Shown piece after piece: positions 1 through 7,957 of a DNA stretch of 64,000 nucleotides; the first letter of the stretch is position 1; every line of letters starts with the position of its first letter. Source of the DNA: Planctomycetota bacterium (GTDB lineage Bacteria; Planctomycetota; Phycisphaerae; Phycisphaerales; UBA1924); the NCBI GenBank assembly GCA_017303555.1, contig JAFLCN010000018.1:21815-85814 (forward strand), given 5' to 3'. The notes beneath the pieces are model-generated. The model saw nothing but the letters and a program-made list of their open reading frames with translations, was not told the origin of the DNA and did not search any database. The translations under genes and the position numbers were made by a program.

Positions 1-1
1 G

Positions 2-607
2 CAGGAAACGATGACGACCGAGGCAGACTTGACGGACGCCGACAAGAAGGTCACCGGAATCTACGCCCGTGTCGTCAGCCGCCCGGGCTCGAATGCCTCC
101 GCCCTCATCCCGGTTGTCTTTGAGCAGATGCGTTCCGACAAGTCGATCACGGTGGCTCAACCGGCGCAGGAGATCAACAAGCTTTTCGCGATCGTCGGGA
201 GCGTCGATCAGATTCTGATCGCGATGGCGGCGGTTGTTGCCGCCAGTTCGGGTATTTCCATCCTGCTCGCGCTCTACAACTCGATGGAGCAGCGGCGCAG
301 GCAGATCGCGGTGCTCCGGGTGCTCGGAGCGAGCGCTGGGCGTATTTTCCGGCTCGTTCTTGCCGAGTCGCTGGTTCTCGGCGCGATCGGGGCCGCGGCC
401 GGCGTGGCGATCGCCTGGATAGGGCTGCGCATCGTCGCATCCGAAATGAAGGCACGTCTCGGACTGGTTATCGAGCCGGCGATTTCGTGGCAGTTGGCGT
501 TGGGGGTGGTCAGCGGGGCCTTGTTGCTGGCCGGGGTCGCCGGGCTTTTGCCCGCCATCGTGGCGTATCGGACAAGTGTTGCGAAGAATCTCAGGCCGCT
601 TGGTTGA
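2..607 (+). CDS. FtsX-like ABC transporter permease, C-terminal part (5' end outside window)
   Basis: This is the C-terminal domain of an FtsX/MacB-type ABC permease. The reading frame is open to the left edge, so the real start lies upstream. Visible features are a periplasmic stretch, then a membrane segment (residues about 65-90 of the visible part) followed by the motif SMEQRRRQIAVLRVLGAS, which is the conserved cytoplasmic coupling segment of FtsX permeases. Two more membrane helices follow, and the protein ends in VAYRTSVAKNLRPLG. Such permeases move lipids, peptides or lipoproteins or transmit force, powered by a LolD-like ATPase that would be encoded upstream. A DUF3299-like gene follows 40 bases later; that pairing is seen in some metal-related ABC clusters. 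The substrate cannot be read from this sequence. Confidence 0.85.
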   Translation, partial: QETMTTEADLTDADKKVTGIYARVVSRPGSNASALIPVVFEQMRSDKSITVAQPAQEINKLFAIVGSVDQILIAMAAVVAASSGISILLALYNSMEQRRRQIAVLRVLGASAGRIFRLVLAESLVLGAIGAAAGVAIAWIGLRIVASEMKARLGLVIEPAISWQLALGVVSGALLLAGVAGLLPAIVAYRTSVAKNLRPLG

Positions 608-647
608 TGTGTGCGAGGATTGTGCGGGCAAGGTGCGGAGTCATTCC

Positions 648-1418
648 ATGAAGAACATCCTGTGTGCTTCGGCCTTCCTTCTGTGCAGCGCAGCGCTCGC
701 GGTTGCTCCATCCGACACGCCGGGTGCCACTCCGGTCAGCGGCGTGCCCGCGCCGGCAGCCTCGATCCGGGCGCAGGCCGAAGCGGCAACAAACAAGCCC
801 AAGCCGCCGGACGTCAAGCCCGAAGCGAAGAAGGAAGAGAGCAAGGACGCCAAGGGCGCTCAGCCGGAAGCGGCCCCCGCGCTCGCACCCGGTGCGGTGG
901 GCGATCTCGCATCGCTTCAGAAGCACTTTCCGAATCTGAAGTCGTCTGTCAAGGCGGATGGAACACTGATCGTTGACGAGCGCTTTCCGATGAAGGGCAA
1001 AGGGACGCTCGAAGACCCGTTCATCGTGTCGTGGGATCAACTGACGGCGGCGTCCGAAGTCTACGACCCGCGCAAGGGGCAGAAGAAGATCCCGGACTTT
1101 GTCCAGGTGCTCGACGGTCAGTACGTCTCGGTGACCGGCTACGTCGCGTTCCCGATCTATGTGAAAGAGCCGAAGGAGATGCTCTCGATGCTGAATCAGT
1201 GGGATGGCTGCTGCATCGGCACACCCCCGACGCCGTACGACGCCATCGAAGTGCACCTGAAGGACGTCGCGACCAAGGAGCAGAAGATGGCGACGTTCGG
1301 TACGGTTGCCGGGCGATTGAGCGTCAAGCCGTACCTCGTCGGCGATTGGCTGGTCGGGTTGTATGTGATGGACAGCGCCGTGGTCAGCAAGCCGAAGCAG
1401 GGCGGTTCGGGGAGCTGA
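648..1418 (+). CDS. Secreted DUF3299-like protein
   Basis: This 256-residue protein starts at ATG 648 with an N-terminal signal peptide ([19 protein letters not shown]). A Pro/Ala/Lys-rich low-complexity linker runs to about residue 85. The folded C-terminal part carries [19 protein letters not shown], which resembles the cysteine/proline motif of DUF3299 proteins. The longer frame opening at 576 would overlap the permease gene and lacks a signal sequence at its start, so I prefer 648. It probably acts in the periplasm, perhaps in metal handling together with the upstream FtsX-type transporter. That role is inferred from context and the function is unknown. The family assignment rests on one motif. 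Confidence 0.7.
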   Translation: MKNILCASAFLLCSAALAVAPSDTPGATPVSGVPAPAASIRAQAEAATNKPKPPDVKPEAKKEESKDAKGAQPEAAPALAPGAVGDLASLQKHFPNLKSSVKADGTLIVDERFPMKGKGTLEDPFIVSWDQLTAASEVYDPRKGQKKIPDFVQVLDGQYVSVTGYVAFPIYVKEPKEMLSMLNQWDGCCIGTPPTPYDAIEVHLKDVATKEQKMATFGTVAGRLSVKPYLVGDWLVGLYVMDSAVVSKPKQGGSGS

Positions 1419-1434
1419 GTACACTCCGGGTCCT

Positions 1435-2097
1435 ATGCCACTGACCCGCGACCAGATCACGCAGCGTGCCGCCAAAGAACTTCGGGACGGGTTCATCGTC
1501 AACTTGGGGATCGGGATGCCGACGCTGGTGGCGAACTATGTGCCGCCGGGCATGGACATCTGGCTGCAATCGGAGAACGGGCTGCTCGGCATGGGGCCGT
1601 TTCCGAGTGAGGCCGAGGTGGATGCCGACCTGATCAACGCGGGCAAGCAGACGATCACGGCGCGCCCGGGTGCGTCGTACTTTTCGAGCGCTGAGAGTTT
1701 TCAGATGATCCGGGGCGGGCACGTCGACCTGACTATCTTGGGAGCAATGCAGGTGAGCCAGGAAGGCGACTTGGCGAACTGGATGGTGCCGGGCAAGATG
1801 GTCAAAGGAATGGGTGGCGCGATGGACCTCGTCGCGGGCGCGAAGAAAGTCATCGTGACGATGGAGCACGTTGCCAAGGGCGACGCGGCAAAGGTCGTCA
1901 AGCAGTGTTCGCTGCCGCTTACAGGGAAAAAGTGCGTGGACATGCTCATCACCGATCTGTGTGTGATGGAGATGGACCCGGTGAAGCGCCGGTTTGTGCT
2001 GACGGAAGTCGCGCCCGGTACGACGGTCGATGAGATCAAGCAGAAGACCGAGGCCGAGTTCATCATCGCGCCCAACGTACAAACGGTTGCCGTGTGA
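1435..2097 (+). CDS. scoB: 3-oxoacid CoA-transferase subunit B
   Basis: This 220-residue protein is the beta subunit of a succinyl-CoA:3-ketoacid or acetoacetyl-CoA transferase. The family moves CoA from succinyl-CoA or an acyl-CoA to acetoacetate through a glutamyl-CoA thioester. The catalytic glutamate lies in the motif SENGLLG (near residue 47). The glycine-rich [14 protein letters not shown] and [17 protein letters not shown] segments are typical. Length matches the family (about 210-220). The alpha subunit, normally encoded directly upstream in scoAB or atoDA operons, is not next to it: the upstream neighbour is the DUF3299-like gene. The stop overlaps the GTG start of the dipeptidase gene by four bases (GTGA), suggesting translational coupling. 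Confidence 0.92.
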   Translation: MPLTRDQITQRAAKELRDGFIVNLGIGMPTLVANYVPPGMDIWLQSENGLLGMGPFPSEAEVDADLINAGKQTITARPGASYFSSAESFQMIRGGHVDLTILGAMQVSQEGDLANWMVPGKMVKGMGGAMDLVAGAKKVIVTMEHVAKGDAAKVVKQCSLPLTGKKCVDMLITDLCVMEMDPVKRRFVLTEVAPGTTVDEIKQKTEAEFIIAPNVQTVAV

Positions 2098-3224
2098 GCG
2101 TCTTCTTTGATTCCCACCTCGATCTCGCGTACCTCGCTGTCAACCGGCGGGACATGATGGCATCGGATCCGCTCGAATCCGGCGGCCCGGATCAACCCGG
2201 ATGCATCACGCTGCCGTCGCTCCGAGCCGGGAACGTGCGGTTTGCGCTCGCGACGATCTTCACGGAACGCGATGGAAAGGGCCCCGAGGGCTACTCCGAT
2301 GCGGCGCGGGCCCACGTCGTGGGCAAGGCGCAGCTCGAGGTCTATCTGACGTGGGCCGATCGGGGGTTGATCTCGATTGATCTTTGCGATGCTCTTCACA
2401 TCGATCCGGACCTGGGCGAGATTCGCGGCGGGATGGGTGTCAGCCGCGTTGTCGCGCCCGGCATGCACACGCGCGTCCGCCAGCTCGTTGAATCCGAGCG
2501 GGCTCCGGCGTTGCGCATCGGAATCCTGATGGAAAACGCGGATCCGATTCGTTCGCCCCGCGAGCTCGAATGGTGGGCGAGCGAAGGCGTCGTGGCGGTC
2601 GGCCTGACGTGGGCGAAGAGTTCACGCTACGCGACCGGAAACAGCGAAGATCCTGGATCGAACAAGGTCGGCGTGACGCAGGCCGGGGCCGAACTCGTGC
2701 GGGAGATGGACCGGATCGGCATCGTGCATGATCTCTCACATTTATCCGATCGCGCCACCGACGACTTGCTCTCGATGACCGACAAGCCGGTGATCGCTTC
2801 GCATTCAAACTGCCGCGTGATCATCGCCGCAAGCCCCGGTGCCCCCACGAACCTTCAGCGCCACCTCACCGACGAAACCGTTCGGGAGATCGGCAGGCGT
2901 GGGGGAGTCATCGGGTTGAACCTGCTCTCGCAGTTTCTCATTCCCGGCGGCGGGCGGGATCGACGCGCCACGATCGACGAAGCCATCGCGCACGTCGAAC
3001 GCATCTGCGAACTCACCGGATCGCGCGGTCACGTCGGCCTCGGCTCGGATGCCGACGGCGGCATCAGCCGCGAGCGGCTGCCGGCCGGGATCAACCTGCC
3101 CGCCGATTTCGCGTCTTTGAGTGAAGCGCTCTCGACTCGGGGCTGGTCCGAAGAGGATGTCGAGGGCTTTACGCACCGCAACTGGTGCGAATTCTGGGGC
3201 CGGCGCGCTTCGCTGACAAACTAG
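2094..3224 (+). CDS. Membrane-dipeptidase-type (M19) dipeptidase
   Basis: This 376-residue zinc dipeptidase of family M19 (renal dipeptidase type) hydrolyses dipeptides, including D-amino-acid ones in some members. Metal-site motifs are present in order: DSHLDL near the N-terminus, MENAD (bridging glutamate), HDLSHLS, ASHSNCR and GLGSDADGG. There is no signal peptide, so it is probably cytoplasmic. It starts at a GTG overlapping the scoB stop codon. The convergent M48 protease gene ends in the same four bases: CTAG at 3221-3224 supplies both stop codons. Confidence 0.88.
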   Translation: MSVFFDSHLDLAYLAVNRRDMMASDPLESGGPDQPGCITLPSLRAGNVRFALATIFTERDGKGPEGYSDAARAHVVGKAQLEVYLTWADRGLISIDLCDALHIDPDLGEIRGGMGVSRVVAPGMHTRVRQLVESERAPALRIGILMENADPIRSPRELEWWASEGVVAVGLTWAKSSRYATGNSEDPGSNKVGVTQAGAELVREMDRIGIVHDLSHLSDRATDDLLSMTDKPVIASHSNCRVIIAASPGAPTNLQRHLTDETVREIGRRGGVIGLNLLSQFLIPGGGRDRRATIDEAIAHVERICELTGSRGHVGLGSDADGGISRERLPAGINLPADFASLSEALSTRGWSEEDVEGFTHRNWCEFWGRRASLTN

Positions 3225-4201
3225 TGGTGAGCAAGGCCGACGCCGAGCATCCGCGCATCGGGCAATAGCGGGAAGGGGTTGCCGTCGTCCTCGGCCTTCG
3301 TGCCGATTCCCGCGGATGCGAGCGCATCGTCGCGCACCAGCGCCGCGAGTTTCGGCAGGAACTGGGTCTTGAACTGCTCCGCGTTGAGCTTGTACTGCGG
3401 GTTGTTCTGCGTGTACTTGTAGTCGGTTTCGATGATCTGCTGGATGCGCTTGATGCGGGTGTCGGGAATGGGGTGGGTCGAAAGGAATTCCGGTTGATTG
3501 GGCGTGCCCGCTTCTTTCTTCAGGATCTCCATGACCTGGAGCTGCCCGATCGGGTTGTAGAAGATCTTGACCATGTAGCGCATGCCGAGCGTGTCGGCCT
3601 CGTTCTCCTGGTCGCGATCGAAGCTGAGCAGCGTGACTTGCACGGCCTGCCCCGCCAGCCCGCTGATCGCGTCGCCCCCGCCCCCGATGACGGCGCTGAG
3701 GATCGTGATGCCGACCGAAGCGCCCGCCTGCCGCGTCACGCGTTCGTTGATGTGGCGTGCCGTGACGTGACCGATCTCGTGCCCGAGGACGCCGGCCATC
3801 TGCGCCTCATTGGTCATCTTGATCGCGAGGCCCTTCGAAACGAAGACCTTGCCCCCCGGGAGCGCGAAGGCGTTGATCACGTCGCTGTTCAGCAGCGTGA
3901 ATTCCCACGGCAGCGACGGGTTGTCGCCTTCGGTCTGGGCCGCGAGCTGCTTGCCGAGGTTGGTGACGTATGCGCGGGCATCCGCGTTGGGCACTTCGCC
4001 CCCGTATTCCTTCAGCATCTCGGGCTTCGAGTCGATGCCCATCTTGATCTCGTCGTCCCTCGAGAGCATGTCGAACTGCGTGCGCCCTGTCGTTGGGTTC
4101 GTGCTGCACGCCCCAAGCCCGCACACCAAAGATGCCAGCAGAGCGGATGCCCCGAACGTTCCAAAACGGGCTTTGAGCGGACGGGATGCGACGGGCGCCA
4201 T
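3221..4201 (-). CDS. M48 family metalloprotease, lipoprotein
   Basis: This 326-residue envelope zinc protease is related to BepA/LoiP. The start at ATG 4201 is preceded by a clear GAGGAG ribosome site; the longer frame to 4294 lacks one. The N-terminus is a lipoprotein signal ending in LGAC, so the mature protein should be lipid-anchored. The catalytic HEIGH motif sits near residue 145 and the third zinc ligand in ENEADTLG. The insert FALPGGKVFVSKGL is typical of the family. Family members degrade or assist assembly of outer-membrane proteins; the substrate here is unknown. It is divergent from ubiE (about 130 bases between starts). Confidence 0.9.
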   Translation of the reverse strand: MAPVASRPLKARFGTFGASALLASLVCGLGACSTNPTTGRTQFDMLSRDDEIKMGIDSKPEMLKEYGGEVPNADARAYVTNLGKQLAAQTEGDNPSLPWEFTLLNSDVINAFALPGGKVFVSKGLAIKMTNEAQMAGVLGHEIGHVTARHINERVTRQAGASVGITILSAVIGGGGDAISGLAGQAVQVTLLSFDRDQENEADTLGMRYMVKIFYNPIGQLQVMEILKKEAGTPNQPEFLSTHPIPDTRIKRIQQIIETDYKYTQNNPQYKLNAEQFKTQFLPKLAALVRDDALASAGIGTKAEDDGNPFPLLPDARMLGVGLAHH

Positions 4202-4329
4202 GCGAATCTCCTCGAAAAGGGAGCACAGAACATCGGCGAGACGGCACATTCTTGTCAACGTGTCCGCCGCGGGTTGCCGCAGGAGAAATACCATGCAGCG
4301 GAGTGCCGGCCCTCAAACGCAGCTGAAAA

Positions 4330-5124
4330 ATGACTCACCCTTCCACGATCCACACGAAACCATCGGGCGCCTCGGCCTGGAACCAGCAGGAGCTGGCCGC
4401 CAACCCGCATGAGAACGCGGAAAAGGCCGGCAAGGTCCGCAGCATGTTCAACGCCATCGCGGGCAGCTATGACCTGAATAACCGCCTTCATTCATTCGGA
4501 CGCGATCAAGCCTGGAGAAAGCACGCCGTTCGGACCGCGCAGATCAAGCCCGGCGATCGCGTGCTCGATGTCGCCTGCGGCACAGGAGATCTGACCGAGT
4601 GGTTCGCCCGGTCGGCCGCGACAGAAGTCATCGGCCTTGATTTCACGCGTGGAATGCTCGACGTCGCCAGAGAGAAGCGTGCGAGCAATCTCACGCACGA
4701 ACAGGCTTCCAAGGTCTCGTATGTCGAAGGCGACGCGATGAACCTCCCGTTCGAAGCTCAATCGTTCGATGCACTCTCGATCGCATTTGGAATCCGCAAC
4801 GTCGCGTCGCCCGCAAAGGCGCTGTCCGAGTTCCAGCGCGTCCTTCGTCCCGGCGGCCGGCTCATCGTGCTCGAGTTTGACCGGCCGGCATGGTTCCCCA
4901 TGCGCCAGTTGAACGATTTCTACTGCGGCTGGCTCATGCCCCGGACCGCATCGCTCATCGCCCGCGACCGCTCCGGGGCCTATCGGTACCTGCCAAAGAG
5001 CGTTGGGTCGTTCCTGAATCGCCATCAGTTGCAAGAAGCGATCCAAAACGCCGGGTTCCGCGATGTGAAATCGCGTGCATTGACGTTTGGCATTTGCATT
5101 TGCCATCGCGCCGAGCGGATTTGA
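4330..5124 (+). CDS. menG: Demethylmenaquinone methyltransferase (UbiE/MenG)
   Basis: This 264-residue SAM-dependent methyltransferase performs the last C-methylation in menaquinone (and ubiquinone) synthesis. The SAM-binding motif I reads VLDVACGTGDLT (around residues 78-90). UbiE signatures include VRSMFNAIAGSYDLNNRL near the N-terminus, FGIRNVASPAKALSEFQRVL and PGGRLIVLEF. The typical C-terminal segment, ending GFRDVKSRALTFGIC, is present. The extra N-terminal 30 residues are slightly longer than in many homologues. Planctomycetes generally use menaquinone, so menG is the likelier name. It stands alone, without other quinone genes nearby. Confidence 0.93.
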   Translation: MTHPSTIHTKPSGASAWNQQELAANPHENAEKAGKVRSMFNAIAGSYDLNNRLHSFGRDQAWRKHAVRTAQIKPGDRVLDVACGTGDLTEWFARSAATEVIGLDFTRGMLDVAREKRASNLTHEQASKVSYVEGDAMNLPFEAQSFDALSIAFGIRNVASPAKALSEFQRVLRPGGRLIVLEFDRPAWFPMRQLNDFYCGWLMPRTASLIARDRSGAYRYLPKSVGSFLNRHQLQEAIQNAGFRDVKSRALTFGICICHRAERI

Positions 5125-5487
5125 CCGTGAAATTAGGGTGGTTTTGCGGGTTTTTCGGCTGTGCCGAAAGCGCGGGTGCTGCGCAAATGAGTTCTCGGAC
5201 GTTTCCAAAAACAGCGGTTTTCGCTGCTCAAGCCGTCCCAATCGAATACTTATAGGACTTATAAGACTTATAGGACCTATTTCGGATCCGCGATCAATGT
5301 TCACGCATTGAAATGGCGGGGCTCGATGACTGCAAGCCGGACGAGAAGGCTCGTCCGCCCGCCGGGGACCCGCGGGATTTGAACAGCCAGCCGCCAATGC
5401 CAGGATGGCCTTGACGGAAGTAGGGGCCCGCAGGTTCGCGGCACCCCCAGCCCACCCACCCCTCACCCCACGGCGGAGAAGCACTTC
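5125..5487. other. Intergenic region with a TATAGGAC-type repeat
   Basis: This stretch of about 360 bases lies between menG and the B12-binding-fold gene. I see no convincing gene. A run of short tandem units, variants of ACTTATAGG, ACTTATAAG and ACCTAT, occupies about 5248-5280. The rest is GC-rich and ends in a pyrimidine-rich leader before the ATG at 5488. I looked for a cobalamin riboswitch ahead of the B12-type gene and did not find its conserved boxes. Confidence 0.6.
5248..5281. repeat. Short tandem repeat, ACTTATAGG-type units
   Basis: Near-identical units of about ten bases (TACTTATAGG, ACTTATAAG, ACTTATAGG, ACCTAT) follow one another. A related sequence with the same core, CCTATAGGACC, occurs at 29845-29876 upstream of the PadR gene. 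It is AT-rich against a GC-rich background. It could be an intergenic repeat family or a protein-binding array; the sequence alone does not decide. Confidence 0.6.
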
Positions 5488-6231
5488 ATGGCTCAGGAAA
5501 TCCTTGTCGAGCGTCTGTTCGAGTCTCTCATCAACGGCGATCGCAACGCGTCCCGTGCGATCGTCGAAGAATCGATGCGGAACGGCGCCAGCCCGGCCCT
5601 CGTCCTCACCAACCTCTTCTGGCCGACCCACGAATTGATCGAGCGCATGCACCGCGCCGACCAGCTCGGCCGCATCGGCTACCACATGTCCACCCGCATG
5701 CTCCGCGTGCTGATCGATCAGACCTCGGGCCGCCTGAACCGCCAGCCGTTCAACGGTCAGACGGTCTTTGCCTGCTGCGGCACGGCGGAAGGTGAAGAGC
5801 TCGGCGCGCAGGTCGCGGTCGATCTGCTCGAAGCCAGCGGATTCCGGGTCACCTTCGGCGGCGGCGGTATCCCCTCGGACGAAATTCTTTCGCACGTGCA
5901 GGAAACCCAGCCGAACTATCTGGTCATGTTCTGCTCGGCCGCGGCAGACCTGCCCGGCATTCGGCAGTTGGTGGATCAGCTCCGCGAGATCGCGGCGTGC
6001 AAGAAGACCCAGATCGCGGTTGGCGGCGGCGTGTTCAACAGAGCGGAAGGACTGGCTGATGAGATCGGCGCCAAGATGCACGCGGGCAGCCCGCTGGATC
6101 TGGTGCAGCTTCTCATTCAGCCGGAAGCCTTTCTCGCCAAGCGAGCAGAAACCGAGCAGCGCGAGGCGACACGAGCGATCCTGGCCCGTGCGGAGGCTCG
6201 CGCGGCGATGAAGAAGCGTCGCGCCGCCTGA
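5488..6231 (+). CDS. Cobalamin (B12)-binding-fold protein without the ligand histidine
   Basis: This 247-residue protein has an N-terminal helical B12-cap-like region (residues about 1-85, with NGASPALVLTNLFWPTHELI) and a C-terminal Rossmann-like B12-binding domain (about 90-215, with GFRVTFGGGGIPSDEI and IAVGGGVFN). This is the layout of MerR/CarH-associated and corrinoid-protein B12 modules. The usual DxHxxG cobalt-ligand motif is replaced by EGEELG near residues 100-105, so the histidine is Glu. It may bind cobalamin base-on, bind another ligand, or have become a pure sensor. No DNA-binding domain is attached. A strong terminator follows at 6261. Confidence 0.8.
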   Translation: MAQEILVERLFESLINGDRNASRAIVEESMRNGASPALVLTNLFWPTHELIERMHRADQLGRIGYHMSTRMLRVLIDQTSGRLNRQPFNGQTVFACCGTAEGEELGAQVAVDLLEASGFRVTFGGGGIPSDEILSHVQETQPNYLVMFCSAAADLPGIRQLVDQLREIAACKKTQIAVGGGVFNRAEGLADEIGAKMHAGSPLDLVQLLIQPEAFLAKRAETEQREATRAILARAEARAAMKKRRAA

Positions 6232-6260
6232 TCGCAGCCGGACCAAAACCGAAAGTTCGG

Positions 6261-6295
6261 CGGGCTCCGCGAGCGTGCGGAGCCCGCTTTGTTTT
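6261..6295 (+). terminator. Rho-independent terminator after the B12-fold gene
   Basis: A perfect ten-base stem, CGGGCTCCGC pairing with GCGGAGCCCG, has a six-base loop and is followed by TTTGTTTT. It sits 30 bases past the stop codon at 6231 and ends just before the convergent release-factor-like gene. Confidence 0.85.
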
Positions 6296-6308
6296 CCGGC
6301 GGAGACTG

Positions 6309-6872
6309 CTATTTCAACGGATGCAGGCCCCGCCTTTCGCGGTTCCGGTTCCAGTGTTCAAAGGCGGCCGGATGATCCTTGACGAACTTGATCAATTGGC
6401 TCGCCGAACACGATAGCCGGAGCGCTGCAACCTTGGGGTCGTATCCGCTGACCTCCACCACATCGAGCGCTTCCGCGAGGAGCGACGGGTAGTCGGCGTG
6501 ATCCGGGCTGCACGTGATCCGACCGTCGCGGCAGCGGGACCGCCAGAGGTCGCTTGTGACGTCGCCGAAGGAATCGCGGGGAACCGGAGAACAGCGGTGC
6601 TGCGTCGCGAGCGCCAGGCGCAGCCTGCGAATCGCCACCTTGCGATTCTCCTCGGCGCTCCGCCTTTCCGAAGCGTGGGTCTCGATTCCGGTCGGCGTGT
6701 GCAGGAGGGTGATTTTGGTCTCAACCTTGTTGCGGTTCTGGCCGCCCGGTCCGCCGTCGCGGCCGCGCGAAACGCGGACCGATTTCAGCAGTTCGGCCTC
6801 CGGCCAGCTTGCCGGATGGGCTCCGGGTTGAGGCGATGCACCGGACGGCGATTGAGGCCGGAGTTCGTGCAT
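6309..6872 (-). CDS. Peptide chain release factor-like protein (GGQ domain)
   Basis: This 187-residue protein has a single class-I release-factor catalytic domain. GPGGQNRNKVETK (around residues 41-53) holds the GGQ that triggers peptidyl-tRNA hydrolysis, and HTPTGIE follows. It has no codon-recognition domain (no SPF or PxT), so it resembles ArfB-type rescue factors. Instead of ArfB's basic tail it has a further region ending EHWNRNRERRGLHPLK. Its ATG shares one base with the tsaD stop (TGATG), so translation is probably coupled. It may act in ribosome rescue; that is inferred from the family. Confidence 0.82.
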   Translation of the reverse strand: MHELRPQSPSGASPQPGAHPASWPEAELLKSVRVSRGRDGGPGGQNRNKVETKITLLHTPTGIETHASERRSAEENRKVAIRRLRLALATQHRCSPVPRDSFGDVTSDLWRSRCRDGRITCSPDHADYPSLLAEALDVVEVSGYDPKVAALRLSCSASQLIKFVKDHPAAFEHWNRNRERRGLHPLK

Positions 6873-7954
6873 CAGCAGGCCGTTGTTGGAACGGGTTCGA
6901 GCGTGAGTTCGTGCGAAAGCCCGGCGGCGTGCAGCCGATCGGCAAGACCCGCGATCATCGCTGCGTTGTCCACGCAGTACCGCAACTCGGGAAGAAACAG
7001 GCGGAGTGAACTTCCGGAAGCGAAGACTTCGAGCTCGCGCCGAAGGCGCGAATTGGCCGTAACTCCGCCTCCGGTCAGGAGCGTGACCGGACGAACCCCG
7101 CGTTCCCGCAGTTGCAGCAGTGCGCGTTCCAGCTTGAAGGTAATCGCCCGGACCGCCGTTCGCTGAAAGGTCGCGGCCAGATCGCGCCGTCGTGTTTCGG
7201 TCAGCGGTGGTGGGGGCTGGTAGCGTGAATCCGCCCGCCGGTGCGCCGGGTGTGCCGGCACGCCCTTGACTTCATAGAGCATCGCCGTCTTCAGGCCGGA
7301 AAACGAGAAATCGAGCGAGTCGGGCGCGAGCCGGCTGATCGGCAGGTCGGCGGCGCGATCGTCGGCTCCGGCGGATTGAGCAAGGCGGTCCAGATTGGGC
7401 CCGCCCGGGTAGGGCAATCCGAGGATGGTCGCGGCCTTGTCGAACGCTTCCCCGAGTGCATCGTCGATCGTCGCGCCGAGCCGCTCGAGCTTCGTCCACG
7501 AGTGCAGGAGGTAGATCGAAGTGTGCCCGCCGCTGACGACAAGCCCCAATGCCGGGAAGATGTCCGGCGAGTCCGCGCCCGGCGCAGCGGAGAGCAGGCC
7601 CGCGAACAGGTGTGCGTGAACATGGTCCACGCCGATCAATGGTTTGCCGAGCGTCCAGGCAAGGGCCTTTGCCGCCGCGACGCCGACGAGGAGCGAACCG
7701 ATTAATCCCGGCCGATGCCCGACCGCAACGGCATCGACCTGATCGTGCGAGATGCCCGACGCCCGGAGAGCCGCTTCGACCACCGGAAGGATTTTCTCGC
7801 AATGAGCGCGGCTAGCGAGTTCCGGGACAACACCGCCGAACTGCGTGTGGACCTCGTGCTGCGCCGCGACGATGTTGGAAAGGACCTGGGCACCGTCGCG
7901 CACGACCGCCGCGGCGGTTTCGTCGCAGGAAGTTTCGATGCCCAAGACGATCAT
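6872..7954 (-). CDS. tsaD: tRNA threonylcarbamoyladenosine transferase TsaD
   Basis: This 360-residue TsaD/Kae1 family protein transfers the threonylcarbamoyl group from TC-AMP to A37 of ANN-decoding tRNAs, working with TsaB and TsaE. Metal-binding histidines lie in VDHVHAHLFAG (around residues 110-120), and the ATPase-fold motifs MIVLGIETSCDETA, VSGGHTSIY and LTGGGVTANSRLR are present. The gene starts three bases after the S41 protease stop and overlaps the GGQ protein start, so all three are probably one minus-strand operon. Length is close to the usual 335-345 with a small insert around residues 235-255. Confidence 0.96.
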   Translation of the reverse strand: MIVLGIETSCDETAAAVVRDGAQVLSNIVAAQHEVHTQFGGVVPELASRAHCEKILPVVEAALRASGISHDQVDAVAVGHRPGLIGSLLVGVAAAKALAWTLGKPLIGVDHVHAHLFAGLLSAAPGADSPDIFPALGLVVSGGHTSIYLLHSWTKLERLGATIDDALGEAFDKAATILGLPYPGGPNLDRLAQSAGADDRAADLPISRLAPDSLDFSFSGLKTAMLYEVKGVPAHPAHRRADSRYQPPPPLTETRRRDLAATFQRTAVRAITFKLERALLQLRERGVRPVTLLTGGGVTANSRLRRELEVFASGSSLRLFLPELRYCVDNAAMIAGLADRLHAAGLSHELTLEPVPTTAC

Positions 7955-7957
7955 CGC

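Noticed and set aside
5360..5385. tRNA-like GGGATTTGAAC segment on the plus strand
   Set aside because: It resembles a reversed T-arm, but no T-stem pairing, anticodon arm or acceptor stem can be built around it.
5340..5487. Possible cobalamin riboswitch ahead of the B12-fold gene
   Set aside because: The conserved B12 box and surrounding core are not present; only isolated short matches.
4492..6246. Minus-strand frame of 584 codons opposite menG and the B12-fold gene
   Set aside because: Antisense of two clear genes plus the intergenic repeat; no motif.
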